Positions 18,451-29,094 are shown, counted from the first letter of the stretch. The stretch is DNA of 64,000 nucleotides from Caldicellulosiruptor saccharolyticus DSM 8903 (GCF_000016545.1 NC_009437.1:2309394-2373393); one strand, 5' to 3'. Notes: generated from the letters alone by a model not told the origin. Numbers and translations: made by a program.

Positions 18451-18627
18451 TCCAGCTTTTATATTTATCTTAAAAGTTTTATACCCAATTTTTTTATAAA
18501 TATTCTATTAAAACAATTCAATATTGAGTTACCAACACAAAAACTGTAAAATTAAAGTTATCATATTATTATCAAATGGCAAAAATTAAGAAGTGAGAAT
18601 ACAAGTTCAAAAAGGAGCTGAAAACAA

Positions 18628-19386
18628 ATGGGTGACGAAAAGATATACATGATTCCTGTAAATGATGCTTTCTCAGTTGATTGTGAATGTGCATTTTGTT
18701 ATCTTGAAAACAATTTTGAAAAACAGTGTTTGGAAATTGTCTTGGGTGAAAGTGTCATGGAAGTTGATTCGCGGCTTGAAACAAATAAGAAAGGATTTTG
18801 CTCCCGACATTTTCACATGTTGCTTGAGCAAAAAAATAAGCTTCCTTATGGTCTTATGTTAGAAACTCATCTTTATGAAATAAAAACTAACTTTGAAAAG
18901 ATTCTTTCTTCACATTTTATGCTTTTAAATTTTCAAAAAAAAGAAGGGTTTTTAAAGCGAATCTTAAATAACCATACCTCAAAAGAGGCTCTTTTAAATA
19001 ATTTGCTTGAATTTTTAGAAAATATAAACTCACAATGTGTCATATGTGAAAGAATAAATGCGAGAATGAAAAATTATTTTGATGTGTTCTTCTTTATGTG
19101 GAAAACAAACAAGGAATTTCAGCAAAAGGTACTTAGCTCAAAAGGTTTTTGCTTCTACCATTTTTGTGATTTATTAGAGTTTTCTCAAAACCATCTGCGC
19201 TCAAAAGAACTTGACAATTTTGTTGGTAAAATCTGTAAAATTGAGCTTGATGCAATTTCTCGCCTTTATCAAAACATATGTGAGTTTAACAAACAATTTG
19301 ATTATAGGAATGCAAATAACGTTGTCTCACTTGAAGTTAGAAACTCACTAATAAATGCAACAGAAAAATTGGGAAAATACAAATAA
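18628..19386 (+). CDS. DUF6062 family protein, cysteine-rich
   Basis: 252 residues, divergent from the LonB-like gene, with AAAAGGAGCTG ahead of the ATG. Two similar halves each have a Cys pair and later CxxH: CECAFCYLE with GFCSRHFHML, then QCVICERI with GFCYYH-like GFCFYHFCDLL. This suggests a duplicated metal-binding or thiol domain. No known activity. Stands alone on its strand. Confidence 0.8.
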   Translation: MGDEKIYMIPVNDAFSVDCECAFCYLENNFEKQCLEIVLGESVMEVDSRLETNKKGFCSRHFHMLLEQKNKLPYGLMLETHLYEIKTNFEKILSSHFMLLNFQKKEGFLKRILNNHTSKEALLNNLLEFLENINSQCVICERINARMKNYFDVFFFMWKTNKEFQQKVLSSKGFCFYHFCDLLEFSQNHLRSKELDNFVGKICKIELDAISRLYQNICEFNKQFDYRNANNVVSLEVRNSLINATEKLGKYK

Positions 19387-19400
19387 AAAATTCTTTGAGT

Positions 19401-20210
19401 TCAAACTTGGACGCCCTTCGCAATAAGATGAATGTATTCAACATTTATGGATGTGTAATATTCTATTTCTTCCTTTATTTCCTTTTGAGCCTTTTCAAGT
19501 ACCAACTTAATATTGCAGCCAAATTTCAAGATAAGTTCTACTTTTATATATAAAAGATTGTTTCTTATAGCAAGATTGATTGATAGTATTCTTGCAATAT
19601 TTGGATTTTTCTTTAACACATTTTTTATATAGGCAATTAAAACATTTTCAGAAATTGTATACTCTCCAAGATAACTAAATGTAGGTCTTACAATTGTTTT
19701 TTCAGCAATAATGTAGTCGTTTAGATTTATTCTTTTAAAAAGTCTTAAAGGATATATCAATAACCCAGAAAAGTCCTTTTTTATCTCAAATGTGGGCACT
19801 GGCACAACATGTTTTCCTTCTTTATTTCTTGTTATCATTGCTTTTTTAATCTCTGAGTCGGTCGAAACCTCACGAATGTCAATAAATTTTTCAATTCTAC
19901 CAAGCTCTAAACGCTGCACAATTTTTTGTGCCATCTGCTTTGAAGTTGCCAAAATCAATATTTTGTCAATGTTAAGCCTCTTTATAGCCTCCTTTACCTC
20001 ATTTGCATGGTCATCCTCCATAAAAAGAGCTCTTCTTATGGATGCTAAATATGTAGGCTCTTTTTTGGCCGATTTTCCTGCTATTAACTTTGAATTATAC
20101 ACCAAAATGCCATCATCAATGATGGCGTTTGCATCTATCATCTTAGCAACAATCAATGCTTTATAGCTTTTCCCTGAACCGCTTGGTCCAACCAGTGCAT
20201 ATACCTTCAC
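19401..20210 (-). CDS. P-loop protein with a C-terminal Asp23-like domain
   Basis: The N-terminal half has a Walker A motif right at the start (LVGPSGSGKSYKAL) and an Asp in ANAIIDDGILV. The C-terminal third (YTISENVLIAYIKNVLKKNP to the end) looks like the Asp23/Gls24 alkaline-shock fold. GTG at 20210 is chosen, as it lies just before KVYALVG with AAGAGG upstream; starts further upstream add unrelated residues. The gene lies directly after ispD on the same strand. The role is unknown. Confidence 0.75.
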   Translation of the reverse strand: MKVYALVGPSGSGKSYKALIVAKMIDANAIIDDGILVYNSKLIAGKSAKKEPTYLASIRRALFMEDDHANEVKEAIKRLNIDKILILATSKQMAQKIVQRLELGRIEKFIDIREVSTDSEIKKAMITRNKEGKHVVPVPTFEIKKDFSGLLIYPLRLFKRINLNDYIIAEKTIVRPTFSYLGEYTISENVLIAYIKNVLKKNPNIARILSINLAIRNNLLYIKVELILKFGCNIKLVLEKAQKEIKEEIEYYTSINVEYIHLIAKGVQV

Positions 20211-20254
20211 TATCAAACTACCTCTTTTTGAAAGATTTCTCAAAAGATATTTTA

Positions 20255-20929
20255 CTATTTTAAAAACTGCTCCACAATAGCCTTTGCAAAAATCATATCC
20301 TCTTTTGTGGTAATCTTAAAATTCAAACTGCTATTTTCCACTATCTTTGGTTTTACGCCAAGCGCCTCTACATATTGCAGATCATCAGTAAAACAGGTGT
20401 CTTCAAACTTTTCATACGCCCCATATATCAAATCAAACTTGAAAACCTGTGGTGTCTGGACCAAATAGACATTTTCTCTTGGAATTGTATTTTGTACATA
20501 TCCATCAACTACATACTTTACAGTATCCTTTGCTGACACAGCTGGTGCAACTGCAAAGCTGCTTTTCACCTCTAAAATTAATTTTTCTATTAATTCCAGA
20601 TCAATAAAAGGACGGACAGCATCGTGTATAGCAACAAAATCACACATGCCCTTTATAAGTTCAAGGCCTTTTTTCACCGTCTTTGCTCTCTCATCTTCTC
20701 CATAATCCCAAAAGAGCACTTTCTTGTATTTTTCTTTGAGTACATCTCCAATATTTTTATAACCGTTCGGAATTAAAATTACAACACCGTCTATAAAAGG
20801 TGAGTTTTCAAACACGCAAAGTGAATATTCAATTACCATTTTGTCTTCTAAAAACAAAAATTGTTTGGGGGTGCTACCCCCAAACCTTTTGCCGCTACCT
20901 GCAGCACATACAAGAGCAAAAGTTCTCAT
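20255..20929 (-). CDS. ispD: 2-C-methyl-D-erythritol 4-phosphate cytidylyltransferase
   Basis: MEP-pathway enzyme: transfers CMP to methylerythritol phosphate for isoprenoid synthesis. The N-terminal ALVCAAGSGKRFGG loop binds CTP; AIHDAVRPFID and the TPQVFKF block are typical. The ATG at 20929 has GGGGGA seven bases upstream; an in-frame ATG at 20944 would overlap the previous stop region and lacks a site. 224 residues, normal length. ispE is elsewhere in the window. Confidence 0.93.
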   Translation of the reverse strand: MRTFALVCAAGSGKRFGGSTPKQFLFLEDKMVIEYSLCVFENSPFIDGVVILIPNGYKNIGDVLKEKYKKVLFWDYGEDERAKTVKKGLELIKGMCDFVAIHDAVRPFIDLELIEKLILEVKSSFAVAPAVSAKDTVKYVVDGYVQNTIPRENVYLVQTPQVFKFDLIYGAYEKFEDTCFTDDLQYVEALGVKPKIVENSSLNFKITTKEDMIFAKAIVEQFLK

Positions 20930-20944
20930 TTTAGAGTCCCCCAT

Positions 20945-22597
20945 TTATTCTACAAAATCAGGATAGTACATTCTCCACGAAGTCCAGCCACCACTCATAT
21001 TCAGACAGTCAAATCCATTTGCCTTCAAAATTAAACATGCATGGTATGACCTAAATCCAACACCGCAATAAGCAATTATCTTTTTGTCTTTCGGAAGCTC
21101 ATTTATCCTTCCTCTTAGCTCATCAACGGGAATATTCACAGCACCTTTAATGTGCCCAAACTCATATTCTTCTGGAGTTCTGACATCAAGTATAAAATAT
21201 CCTTTGTTATCAAGAAGGTCATATACTCTATCAGGTAAGATATTCTTGACCTCGCCTCTAATGATATTTGCAGCTGTCATCCCTGCCATTATAACAGGGT
21301 CTTTTGCTGAAGAGAAAGGCGGTGCATAAACAAGGTCAAGATTTTCTAAATCAAATACTGTAAGCCCTGCATATATAGCAGTTGCAATTACATCTGCGCG
21401 CTTGTCCACTCCTTCTTTTCCAACAATCTCTGCACCATAAATCTTACCTGTTTTGTTATCAAACATAAGTTTTATGGTTAGTTGTTTGCCACCTGGATAG
21501 TACCCTGCATGGTGAAGAGGATGAACAATTGTTACATTGTAGTCAAGCCCCAGAGATTTACATTCATTCTCACTAAGACCTATCTTTGCTAATGCCCTAT
21601 CAAACACTTTAATAATAGAGCTACCTATAACGCCCTTGAACTCCAAATTGCCACCTGCTGCGTTACACCCTGCAACTCTTCCTTGTTTGTTAGCAGGACC
21701 TGCAAGTGGTATCCATACATTTTTGCCTGTTATAATGCTTTTGACTTCAACTGCATCTCCTGCTGCATATATGTCAGGATCAGATGTTTGCATTTTGCTA
21801 TTGACAACAATACCTCTGTTAACTTCAAGCCCTGCCTCTTTTGCAAGCTCTACATTTGGAATTACCCCTGCTGTCTGAAATACTGCATCACATTCTATCT
21901 CTTCATCATTTGAAAGTATCAATTTCTTTGCAACGTCATTTTCAATTTTAGCATCAATTACAGAAACCCCAGTTTTAACCTCAATCCCCTTGGTCTTTAG
22001 TATATCTAAAATTGGATTTGTCATCTCTTTGTCAAACTGTGGCAAGATTGAGTCTTTTAACTCTACAATTGTGCATTCAAGCCCTATCTCACGTAATTGC
22101 TCAGCAAGTTCCATACCAATATACCCAGCACCAATTACTACAGCTTTTTTTATCAGCTTGTTTGTGAGAGTTTCTTTAATTTTATCCACATCATATAGTG
22201 TAAAACAGGTATAAGAATTTTCACAATCCTTTAAAAATGGCAAAACAAAAGGCCTTGCACCAGTTGCTATAATCAGTTTATCATAGCTCTCTTCATAAGT
22301 TGTATTGTTTTTCTTATCAAAAACTGTTACTGTTTTTCTGCCTCGGTTGATTTTTGTAATTTGAGACAGCACCCTCACATCGATATTGTATCTTTTCCTA
22401 AACAGCTCTTCTCTTACCACCAAAAGGCTTTCCCGTTTTGGAATTGTACCACCAACATAATAAGGAAGACCACAGTTTGCAAAAGATACATATTCACCTT
22501 GCTCAAAGAGAATAATTTGAGCATTTTCATTAGTTCTGCGCGCTTTTGTAGCAGCAGATGCTCCAGCTGCAACGCCTCCAATTATGACAATCTTCAT
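20945..22597 (-). CDS. CoA-disulfide reductase with C-terminal rhodanese domain
   Basis: 550 residues. FAD-binding GGVAAGASAATKARR at the start, the single redox Cys in SFANCGLPYYVGG, NAD-binding GAGYIGMELAEQL, and a C-terminal rhodanese domain with active Cys in AYCGVGFRS. The fused form (CoADR-RHD) is known to reduce CoA persulfide or polysulfide in other bacteria. ATG at 22597 is chosen because AAAGGAGA precedes it by about ten bases. It ends directly before ispD. Confidence 0.92.
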   Translation of the reverse strand: MKIVIIGGVAAGASAATKARRTNENAQIILFEQGEYVSFANCGLPYYVGGTIPKRESLLVVREELFRKRYNIDVRVLSQITKINRGRKTVTVFDKKNNTTYEESYDKLIIATGARPFVLPFLKDCENSYTCFTLYDVDKIKETLTNKLIKKAVVIGAGYIGMELAEQLREIGLECTIVELKDSILPQFDKEMTNPILDILKTKGIEVKTGVSVIDAKIENDVAKKLILSNDEEIECDAVFQTAGVIPNVELAKEAGLEVNRGIVVNSKMQTSDPDIYAAGDAVEVKSIITGKNVWIPLAGPANKQGRVAGCNAAGGNLEFKGVIGSSIIKVFDRALAKIGLSENECKSLGLDYNVTIVHPLHHAGYYPGGKQLTIKLMFDNKTGKIYGAEIVGKEGVDKRADVIATAIYAGLTVFDLENLDLVYAPPFSSAKDPVIMAGMTAANIIRGEVKNILPDRVYDLLDNKGYFILDVRTPEEYEFGHIKGAVNIPVDELRGRINELPKDKKIIAYCGVGFRSYHACLILKANGFDCLNMSGGWTSWRMYYPDFVE

Positions 22598-22686
22598 TCT
22601 CTTACAAATCTCCTTTCTCACGGTGTTTTTTTATCTTGAATGTGACATTTTTTTATCAAATGACCTTCTTATATTATTTTATCACT

Positions 22687-25242
22687 TTAGATATTTTTTG
22701 CAAATATAGAATGAAGCAGAGAAGGAAATAATGAACAAATTATGATAATCACCCATTCCAGATATCCCAAGCGATTTATCTCAAATACTATACCCAGCTG
22801 TGGTATATATATTACCAGTAAAAATAATACAAATGATATAATTGCGCTAAATAATAGATATAAATTTCCAAATAACATGTTGAAGATATTCCTTTTTTGC
22901 GTTGAACACTCAAATGAATAAATCAGCTGGGATAAAACAAGTGTTGCAAATGCAATTGTTCTTGCCATTTTTATATCATATCCTTTCATAATAGGAAGGT
23001 AAAATGACAAAGTTGCAAAGCAGCCAATTGCAAAACCTCTTAAAACTATTTCTTTTAAAAGTCCTTCCGCAAAAATACTTTCATCTTTGGGTCTTGGCTT
23101 TTGTCTCATGAGACTATCTTCACTCTTTGACATTGAAAGAGCTGCTGCAGGAAGACCATCTGTTGCAAGGTTTATCCATAGAATTTGCATTGGCAAAAGC
23201 GCAATTGGCAAATTTAAAAGGGATGTAAAAAACATTATCAAAACTTCTCCAATGTTGCAGGCAAGTAGGTATTTTATAAATTTTTTTATATTGTTATAAA
23301 TAAGTCTTCCCTCTTCAATTGCATGGACAATGGTGGTATAGTTATCGTCAAGCAAAATCATTGACGCTGCTTCTTTTGTAACATCACTACCGCTTATTCC
23401 CATTGAAATTCCTATATCCGCTTCTTTGATTGCCGGCGCATCATTTACTCCATCTCCTGTCATTGCAATAATATTCCCTTTTTTCTTGAGCATCCTTACA
23501 ATCTTTAGTTTGTGCAATGGGTCAACCCTCGCAAATACTGAAATTTTATCAATATTTCTTTCAAATACTTTTTCGTTTTTCTCTAATTCTTCTCCTTCCA
23601 CTACTTCTTCAAATGAAGATGCAATACCAAGCTCTTTTGCAATTGAAAAGGCTGTTAGTTTGTGGTCACCTGTAATCATAATTGTCTTTACACCTGCTTT
23701 TCTTGCCTTTTCAATTGCTAATTTAACACCCCTTTTTGCTGGGTCTATCATCCCAACAAGCCCTAACAAAATCATGCCATCTACTGTATCTGAACCGTAT
23801 TTCATACACAAAAGCAAAACCCTCATAGAAGACATACACATTGACTCATTTTTCTTAGTAATAATTCGTTTTTCATTATACCCTAATTGTTTTATTGTAC
23901 CACATTCAGACATGTAATATTTGCACTTATCAATTAGCTTTTCAAAGGCCCCTTTGACAAATAAAATACTATTTTGATCATATTTGACAACAACCCCCAT
24001 ATACTTTCTATGAGAATCAAATGGAATTTCTATAATTCTGACACCTTTATTTAAATTTTCGCGGTATTTTTTAGCAAGAACTAAAAGTGCTATCTCTGTT
24101 GGATCACCTGAAATTTTAAATTGTTCATTTTTGTCGTCTTCAAACTCAGCATTGTTACAATTAATTGCACACAGCATTATGTAGTCAAGTAATTGATTTT
24201 TTATAATTCTTCCATTTGACAATATTCTTCCTTTTAAGTCATATCCTGTACCTTCAACTTCAACGCTCATATCAACTGTTTCTATTCTCTTAACTGTCAT
24301 CTTGTTTTCTGTCAATGTCCCTGTTTTATCTGAACAAATAATATTCACACATCCTAAGGTTTCAACCGATGAAAGTTTTCTTATAAGAGCATTCTTTTTT
24401 GCCATTCTTTGGACACCTATTGCTAAGGTTATTGTCACAACGGCAGGAAGCCCTTCTGGAATTGCCGCAACTGCCAAAGAAATGCCTATCATAAACATCT
24501 CATAAATGTTCTGCTTTCTTAAAATCCCCAGTATAACTATAATGGCACATACGCTAAGACAAATCAAGGCCAATAACTTTCCAAGTTGATTCAGCCTCAG
24601 CTCCAGCGGAGTTTTAGTTTCCTTAATCTCAGTTAAAGCCTTAGCTATCCCGCCCATTTTTGTGTCAAGGCCAATTGATGTTACTTTCATCACACCTTTC
24701 CCTTTTATAACATAAGTACCCATATAAAGCTTGTTTTCGCCTTTTACGTCCTTTTCAGCCGGAATTGACTCGCCAGTTAAAATTGATTCATCTATAGACA
24801 AAGAAAAACCCTCGACTAAAATGCCATCTGCAGGAACTCTGTCCCCCTCTTCAATTATTACAATGTCATTTATTGTTACGAATTTTGTCTCTATCACATC
24901 TACCTTTCTATCTCTTATTACTTTTGCTTTGTACGAGATATAGTTTTTGAGCGATTCTACAGCCCTTTCTGCTCTAAATTCCTGCACAAACCCTAATATT
25001 CCATTTAGAATTATCAAGAAAAAGATGACCACAGCATCTAAAAACTCACCAAGCAAAAATGACACAGCCGTAGAAAGGGCTAAGATTACAACTAAAATGT
25101 CTTTGAATTGGTCAAAAAATATTGAGAGAGCACTTTTTTTGTTCTCAAGCTTTATCTCGTTTAGCCCAAATCTTTCAATATTCTTTTCTGCCTCATTTGA
25201 TGAAAGTCCACTTCCATGAAATTCAAGTAGCTTATTCACCAT
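22687..25242 (-). CDS. P-type calcium-transporting ATPase (PMCA/SERCA-like)
   Basis: 851 residues in the plasma membrane. Actuator motif LTGES (155-159), transmembrane PEGLP (262-266), phosphorylation motif SDKTGTLT with Asp305, KGAFEKL in the nucleotide domain and MTGDGVNDAPA in the hinge. The last six helices contain LWINLATDG, typical of the Ca2+ group. Exports Ca2+ (some relatives Mn2+) at the cost of ATP. It is a single gene with a 206-base upstream region. Confidence 0.93.
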   Translation of the reverse strand: MVNKLLEFHGSGLSSNEAEKNIERFGLNEIKLENKKSALSIFFDQFKDILVVILALSTAVSFLLGEFLDAVVIFFLIILNGILGFVQEFRAERAVESLKNYISYKAKVIRDRKVDVIETKFVTINDIVIIEEGDRVPADGILVEGFSLSIDESILTGESIPAEKDVKGENKLYMGTYVIKGKGVMKVTSIGLDTKMGGIAKALTEIKETKTPLELRLNQLGKLLALICLSVCAIIVILGILRKQNIYEMFMIGISLAVAAIPEGLPAVVTITLAIGVQRMAKKNALIRKLSSVETLGCVNIICSDKTGTLTENKMTVKRIETVDMSVEVEGTGYDLKGRILSNGRIIKNQLLDYIMLCAINCNNAEFEDDKNEQFKISGDPTEIALLVLAKKYRENLNKGVRIIEIPFDSHRKYMGVVVKYDQNSILFVKGAFEKLIDKCKYYMSECGTIKQLGYNEKRIITKKNESMCMSSMRVLLLCMKYGSDTVDGMILLGLVGMIDPAKRGVKLAIEKARKAGVKTIMITGDHKLTAFSIAKELGIASSFEEVVEGEELEKNEKVFERNIDKISVFARVDPLHKLKIVRMLKKKGNIIAMTGDGVNDAPAIKEADIGISMGISGSDVTKEAASMILLDDNYTTIVHAIEEGRLIYNNIKKFIKYLLACNIGEVLIMFFTSLLNLPIALLPMQILWINLATDGLPAAALSMSKSEDSLMRQKPRPKDESIFAEGLLKEIVLRGFAIGCFATLSFYLPIMKGYDIKMARTIAFATLVLSQLIYSFECSTQKRNIFNMLFGNLYLLFSAIISFVLFLLVIYIPQLGIVFEINRLGYLEWVIIIICSLFPSLLHSIFAKNI

Positions 25243-25448
25243 TTCTAAAATTCATATCCCTGCAAGTATCTATAAACAATATTATTAAAGGACTTAAACT
25301 TTTATGATGAACAAAATGTATCTTAAAAAATTGAGCTAAATATTAAAATCTTTATATTTATTTTTAAAAACTGTGAGGTTATAATGTATTAAAGTAGTGA
25401 AAATTTACTCATAAGATTACTAAACAGATGTTGGTAGGTGTTGATTAA

Positions 25449-27188
25449 GTGGACAATTTAAAAAAACTATCACCTTATTTTGAAAAATACAAAAAGCTTT
25501 TAGTAATTGGATTTACTTTAATTGCTTTATCAATATCCCTCGGTATGATAAATCCTTATATCTCGAAAATGGTGATTGACGAATCAATCACTAAAAGAAA
25601 ATATAATTTACTTGCTCCACTTTTAATAAGCATGCTTCTTGTGAGTCTTATCAGGGGCTTGATTCGTTATACACACTCTTATATATTTGAAAACGTTTCC
25701 CAGAATATTCTATATGATTTAAGAGAAAACCTTTACAAATTTTTACAAAGGCAAACCTATGAATTTTACGACAAAACACGAACGGGTGAACTAATGGCAC
25801 GTATGACAGGAGATTTAGAAGGCATCAGGATGTTTTTTTCAACCGCTATATCCCTGCTTGTTGAAAACATTTTAAACTTTTCAATTTCCCTTACAATTAT
25901 GTTCCTTTTAAATGTTAAGCTCACTCTTGCATTGCTTCTTTCAACTCCACTTTTGTTGGTCCTTGTTTACTTTTTTGATAAGACAATAAGACCTGAATTT
26001 ATTAAGATTCGCGAAAAGTATTCAAAACTGAACACAGCAACACAAGAGAATATAACTGGTATAAGGGTTGTAAAGGCATTTTCCCAAGAAGATTTTGAAA
26101 TTGAAAAGTTTTCGTCTGCAAATAGAGATTACAAAGAACAGAACATCACAGTGGGACTTATCTGGGGAAGATTTTTCCCGATGATTGAAGCTGTGACCTC
26201 TTTGCTTGTTTTAATTATCTTTGCACTGGGTGGTTTTATGGTCATAAATAAATCAATCACAATTGGCACTCTTATGGCCTTTCAAGGCTATTTGTGGGCA
26301 ATCGTATGGCCGCTCAGGTCCTTGGGATGGATTATTAGTATGGTTGAAAGAGCAAATGCTTCATGCGAAAGAGTTTTTAGTCTTCTGTACACACCAATTA
26401 AAATTAAAGGAAAACCTACCCAATATGAACTAAAAGAAGGTTCTGTCAAATTTGAAAACGTGTACTTTAAACACTTTGGAAACATTGTTTTAGAAGATAT
26501 CAATTTTGATATAAAGCCGAAAATGAAAGTAGGCATAATAGGTCCAACTGGTTCAGGAAAATCATCACTTGTAAATTTAATACCTCGATTTTATGATGTT
26601 TCAGCAGGAAAAGTTTTAGTAGATGGAGTTGATGTAAGGGAATATGACTTAAAAAAACTAAGAAGTGCGATATCTATTATTCCTCAAGAAACTTTCTTGT
26701 TCTCTGATACAATTGCCAATAACATTGCTTATGGTGTTGAAAATGCAACGTTTGAGGATATAGTAAAGGCAGCTAAGCTTGCCCAAGCTCACGATTTTAT
26801 TATGGAGTTTCCAGAAGGATACGAGACACTTGTTGGTGAGAGAGGAATTGGACTTTCAGGCGGCCAAAAGCAAAGAATTGCCATTGCAAGAGCTCTTTTA
26901 AAAAAGCCAAAGATATTAATACTTGATGATGCAACCTCTGCAGTTGACATGGAAACAGAATATCTTATTCATCAGGCTTTGGAAGAGTATTTTAAAGATT
27001 GTACAGTTTTTATAATTGCTCACAGAATCTCAATGATCAAAGATTGTGATGTCATATTTTATCTTGAAAATGGTAAGATAGTGGAGCAAGGCACTCACAA
27101 TGAGCTTTTGGCAATGAGAGGCAAATATTATAACATCTTTGTCCAGCAATACAAAGATATCTATAGCACACAGAAAGAAGGTGATTAA
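25449..27188 (+). CDS. ABC exporter half-transporter, subunit A (YheI/BmrC-like)
   Basis: 579 residues: six-helix exporter domain followed by ATPase with Walker A GPTGSGKSS, signature LSGGQKQRIAIARALL and Walker B ILILDDATSAVD. The residue after Walker B is Asp instead of the usual Glu, a sign of a degenerate catalytic site in heterodimeric exporters; the partner 4 bases downstream has the normal Glu. Starts at GTG. Multidrug export is the likely role. Confidence 0.92.
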   Translation: MDNLKKLSPYFEKYKKLLVIGFTLIALSISLGMINPYISKMVIDESITKRKYNLLAPLLISMLLVSLIRGLIRYTHSYIFENVSQNILYDLRENLYKFLQRQTYEFYDKTRTGELMARMTGDLEGIRMFFSTAISLLVENILNFSISLTIMFLLNVKLTLALLLSTPLLLVLVYFFDKTIRPEFIKIREKYSKLNTATQENITGIRVVKAFSQEDFEIEKFSSANRDYKEQNITVGLIWGRFFPMIEAVTSLLVLIIFALGGFMVINKSITIGTLMAFQGYLWAIVWPLRSLGWIISMVERANASCERVFSLLYTPIKIKGKPTQYELKEGSVKFENVYFKHFGNIVLEDINFDIKPKMKVGIIGPTGSGKSSLVNLIPRFYDVSAGKVLVDGVDVREYDLKKLRSAISIIPQETFLFSDTIANNIAYGVENATFEDIVKAAKLAQAHDFIMEFPEGYETLVGERGIGLSGGQKQRIAIARALLKKPKILILDDATSAVDMETEYLIHQALEEYFKDCTVFIIAHRISMIKDCDVIFYLENGKIVEQGTHNELLAMRGKYYNIFVQQYKDIYSTQKEGD

Positions 27189-27191
27189 GTT

Positions 27192-28985
27192 TTGAACACA
27201 ACATCAAAAAGACTCAGAATTGAAGAAGATGAACCTATAACAAAACCTTTCAACTGGAGTCAGTTCATAAGGTTACTAAGTTATATTAAGCCATACCAAA
27301 AATACTTTTTGTATTCATTTTTATTGATGATTCTTGCTACGTTATACAACCTTGCTGGACCTTATTTGATAAGACTTGTAATTGACATTGACATTCCAAA
27401 GAGAAATATTCATGGCCTCTTTTATAAAGCCTCTTTTTATGTGGTATTGACGCTTTTGTATGTCCTGAGCCTGAGAATTCGTACAATCTTTATGACAAAA
27501 CTTGGTAACAATGTTGTTTCAGATATACGAATGCATCTTTTTACTCACCTTCAGAAATTGTCTCTTAACTTTTTTGATAACCGCCCTGCTGGGAAGATTA
27601 TGGTAAGAGTAATGAATGATGTAGACTCTCTGTCAGAGCTTTTGTCAAATAGTATTTTAAATGTGCTGATTGACACACTAAGTCTTTCTTTTATCATAAT
27701 AATAATGCTTTCTATTGATGTCAAACTGTCGTTGGTTGCTTTTTTTGTTCTACCTTTTTTAATAGTAGTAATCATGTTTTTGAAAAACTCTATAAGGGTA
27801 AGATGGCAAGATGTGAGGAAAAAGTCTTCCACTTTGAATGCATACATACACGAGAGTATTCAAGGAATGAAGATAACACAAGCCTTTGTCAGAGAAGAGA
27901 CAAACTTGCAAATCTTTAAAGAACTTAACACCATATTTAAAAATACATGGATGAAAGCAATCAGGGTAAACAACCTGTTCTGGCCCACAATTGACTTTAC
28001 AGGAACACTTTCAACTGTTCTTATATTTCTATTTGGTGTGTGGATGATGAAAAGAGGGTATACAACACTTGGCACAGTTATAGCATTTTCAAATTACATG
28101 GGTATGTTCTGGCAGCCGATAAACAATATCTCAAACTTTTATAATCAGCTTCTTGTTGCTATGGCCTCAACAGAGAGAATATTTGAAATACTTGATATCC
28201 AACCAGATGTTAAAGATAGCTCTCATGCTTATGATTTGCCCCCAATTAAAGGCGAAATTAGGTTTGAGAATGTCTCTTTTTCGTATGAAGAAGAAAAGCC
28301 TGTATTAAAAGATGTGACATTTACAATAAAACCAGGAGAGACAATAGCTTTAGTTGGCGAAACTGGTGCGGGAAAAACAACTATAATAAGCCTTCTTGCA
28401 AGATTCTATGATCCTCAAAGGGGAAGGATACTTATTGATGGACATGATATAAGAAATGTAACCTTAAAGTCCCTAAGAAAACAGATGGGAATTATGCTTC
28501 AAGACACCTTTATATTCTCTGGAACGGTGGCAGACAATATTCGATACGCAAAACCTGACGCCACCATGGATGAAGTAATAAAGGCTGCAAAGACTGTAAA
28601 TGCTCATGAATTTATAATGAAAATGGAAAATGGTTATGACACAGAAGTAAATGAAAGAGGAAGCAGGCTTTCTATCGGTCAAAGACAGCTCATTGCATTT
28701 GCAAGAGCTCTCTTAGCAGACCCAAAGATTTTGATACTGGATGAGGCAACATCTGCTGTGGATACTCAAACAGAAGTCCTTATTCAAGAGGCTATTGAAA
28801 AACTTACTAAAGGTAGGACTTCAATTATTATTGCTCACAGACTTTCAACAATCAGAAATGCTGATAGGATATTCGTAATTCACAATGGACAGATTGTGGA
28901 AGAAGGAAATCATCAACAGCTTCTTGAAAAAAGAGGTTTCTATTATAATTTATACACATCACAGTTTAAATACTTTGAAAAATGA
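27192..28985 (+). CDS. ABC exporter half-transporter, subunit B (YheH/BmrD-like)
   Basis: 597 residues, TTG start four bases after the previous stop, so translation is coupled. Six-helix domain and ATPase with GETGAGKTT, LSIGQRQLIAFARALL and ILILDEATSAVD. The catalytic Glu is present here, but the signature is SIGQ instead of SGGQ, so the canonical and degenerate sites are shared between the two subunits. This asymmetry fits a heterodimer. Confidence 0.92.
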   Translation: MNTTSKRLRIEEDEPITKPFNWSQFIRLLSYIKPYQKYFLYSFLLMILATLYNLAGPYLIRLVIDIDIPKRNIHGLFYKASFYVVLTLLYVLSLRIRTIFMTKLGNNVVSDIRMHLFTHLQKLSLNFFDNRPAGKIMVRVMNDVDSLSELLSNSILNVLIDTLSLSFIIIIMLSIDVKLSLVAFFVLPFLIVVIMFLKNSIRVRWQDVRKKSSTLNAYIHESIQGMKITQAFVREETNLQIFKELNTIFKNTWMKAIRVNNLFWPTIDFTGTLSTVLIFLFGVWMMKRGYTTLGTVIAFSNYMGMFWQPINNISNFYNQLLVAMASTERIFEILDIQPDVKDSSHAYDLPPIKGEIRFENVSFSYEEEKPVLKDVTFTIKPGETIALVGETGAGKTTIISLLARFYDPQRGRILIDGHDIRNVTLKSLRKQMGIMLQDTFIFSGTVADNIRYAKPDATMDEVIKAAKTVNAHEFIMKMENGYDTEVNERGSRLSIGQRQLIAFARALLADPKILILDEATSAVDTQTEVLIQEAIEKLTKGRTSIIIAHRLSTIRNADRIFVIHNGQIVEEGNHQQLLEKRGFYYNLYTSQFKYFEK

Positions 28986-29014
28986 AAAAGAGCAGAAGAT
29001 TTTATTTAAAAAGA

Positions 29015-29054
29015 GGCTGCAAGTTCACTTTTGTGCAGCCCATTTGTTTTTTAT
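29015..29054 (+). terminator. Terminator of the ABC exporter operon
   Basis: GGCTGCA (29015-29021) pairs with TGCAGCC (29034-29040), followed by CATTTGTTTTTTATT. Confidence 0.75.
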
Positions 29055-29094
29055 TTAAGTCCTTCAGGATATCTTTTAAGTTTTCAAATTTTTT

